Of a stretch of DNA of 64,000 nt, positions 62,601 through 64,000 are shown piece by piece. Below the pieces are notes generated by a model. The model saw only the letters and a program-made list of their open reading frames with translations. It searched no databases and had not been told where the DNA came from. Source of the DNA: Penium margaritaceum (Eukaryota > Streptophyta > Zygnematophyceae > Desmidiales > Peniaceae). The stretch spans positions 70,046 to 134,045 of the forward strand of contig SZWC01006897.1 of NCBI GenBank assembly GCA_023375785.1, given 5' to 3'. The translations under genes were made by a program, and so were the position numbers. How positions within the stretch are numbered: the first letter of the stretch is position 1; each line of letters opens with the position of its first letter.

Positions 62601-63645
62601 AAGTCACCCCCATTCTTGAAACATATCACCAGATCGCCTCTACTTTCTGTACTAAAGGGAATTATAGCCAGAGCACCCGGTACGCACTGAATGTTATCAA
62701 CCTCTTGCTCCCACTTCAACAAGTGAGAGTAGCATAATTACATTTCATTCTATCGTGCATTGCTTTACATCAGTTTAAATGAAAATCAGTATACCGTACA
62801 CCACACTAGACACCGTGTCCACCTTGTCCGCCTTCCAGGGTTGGCTGCAGACCTAGAGCTTTTGTGGCCAAGAGCAAATATGTTAGTTGGAAAAGGTTGT
62901 TATCCGGTCAAAGAAACTCTCTATCCATTCCAAAACTTCAACAATATTGGAATACAAGGGTTACTTTGCCTTTTGTGGCGTGGACAGAGAAACCCAAGCT
63001 GAATGGTGCACACGCTCTTATGTCCGTTGCATAGTTTTTGGGATTTTTTCAAACATGACCCTTTCTGGTTCAGGTGTTTGATCATCTATAGACGCACAGG
63101 GTTGCACAATCTTTGCTGCTGTGGGATAATGGCATGCGAATGTTTTGGTGCCTTCTCTCCAAAGTTTTGACGACACATATGGATGTCTACATGCATGCGC
63201 AACTAAACATTTAATCCCACCGCGGATCACACCCTATCAAACGGTGCAAATGGCTGAAGTTCTATTTGATGAAGCCCCATGGTTTCTTTTATGGATCAGA
63301 GTAGCATTTTTTTCAACTATGCTTTGCTGACAAAATAACCCCAAAAATGCCCAAAAACGTACCAAAAAACAGGGAACAACTTCTAATACATTACGTCGAA
63401 GCCGACTCTGACCGCAATCAAGAATTCTTGCACACAAAGACCTATATAAACATGTTTCTAAAGTCCCTCTACGGATGAACTTGGCAAAAAAACTTCAAAT
63501 GTCTCAAACATTTAATACTTTCAGAAAACAATTTCACCTAATGAAAAATGTACGACAATTTAAAGTTTAATCTATGCATAAAGTTCAATTAAAAATAAAA
63601 CCCAGTGCCCTCAAACCTGAGGGCATACGTTACTGTATGTCTGTT
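62601..63645. other. Unassigned AT-rich sequence
   Basis: Short frames on both strands (for example minus 63018-63230) show no recognisable product. No repeats of note until the microsatellite. Confidence 0.35.
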
Positions 63646-63819
63646 TCCATTCATATGTATTTGCAAAATAATATGCATATGAATATGTATGTACATGTGT
63701 TTATGTATATGTATATGTAAATGTTTATGTATATGTATACGTGTATGTGTTTTACATGAATACTAATCTGTGCATGTAGATGTCAATGTATATGTATACA
63801 AGTATGTATATGTATATGA

Positions 63820-63856
<37 letters not shown>

Positions 63857-63905
63857 CATGTATATGTATATGTATGTGTATGTGTATATGTATGTGTATA
63901 TGTAC

Positions 63906-63981
<76 letters not shown>

Positions 63982-64000
63982 TTATCTATATGTATATGTA
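63646..64000. repeat. TATATG microsatellite
   Basis: Degenerate at first (atgtatgtacatgtgtttatg), nearly pure TATATG hexamers from about 63830 to the window end. It is probably longer than shown. Confidence 0.92.

Overview
The window is eukaryotic, repeat-rich nuclear DNA, most likely from a green plant or streptophyte alga. The evidence is many Ty1/copia and Ty3/gypsy retrotransposons whose primer sites match plant initiator tRNA-Met, two hAT transposons, and one spliced host gene with GT-AG introns. There are no operons, ribosome-binding sites or bacterial genes. All alignments, exon joins and divergence figures were made by eye; family names are local to this window.

Layout. 1-2183: fragments of copia B and C plus a 124-bp tandem array. 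2184-5529: truncated copia A1 (-). 5530-7918: decayed copia C (+). 8210-8647: unrecognised ORF. 8663-14372: complete but dead copia D (-), target duplication CGTGA. 14378-31363: a stack of insertions in an old gypsy element (G). Copia A2 (15754-25295, duplication TGTAG) carries copia A3 (21039-24937, duplication GCTTC) inside its right LTR. A hAT transposon (hAT-1, 25313-29940, 8-bp duplication GCCCAGGG) sits 17 bp beyond A2. 31365-37673: copia B1 with both LTRs, flanked by an unusual 40-bp direct repeat. 37674-41748: mostly unassigned, with micro- and minisatellites. 41749-45085: a six-exon lipocalin gene (-), the only clear host gene. 45921-50640: decayed chromodomain gypsy H pieces (both strands). 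51258-60691: second hAT (hAT-2), hit by a copia A solo LTR (GTCTC) and by a complete copia E (53769-59819, CCAAG). 61108-62600: internally deleted gypsy. 63646-64000: TATATG microsatellite.

The strongest items are four. (1) A predicted 475-residue secreted lipocalin has about 200 Ala/Lys-rich, helix-prone residues inserted in its beta-barrel. (2) hAT-1 appears intact (923-codon transposase, terminal repeats, target duplication) but is masked by two assembly duplications around single Ns. (3) tRNA-like A/B-box segments lie in sense orientation in the LTRs of three copia families. (4) Half-tRNA (anticodon-arm) priming is used by four copia families, next to conventional 3'-end priming in the gypsy elements.

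The retrotransposons work as gag, protease, integrase, reverse transcriptase, RNase H polyproteins (copia), or with integrase last plus a chromodomain (gypsy). All seen here carry stops, frameshifts or lost catalytic residues. Target duplications and LTR divergence agree on relative ages: D oldest, then E, then A2, with A3 youngest. Assembly gaps are one 288-N run and single Ns at 25864, 27034, 28590 and 44293.
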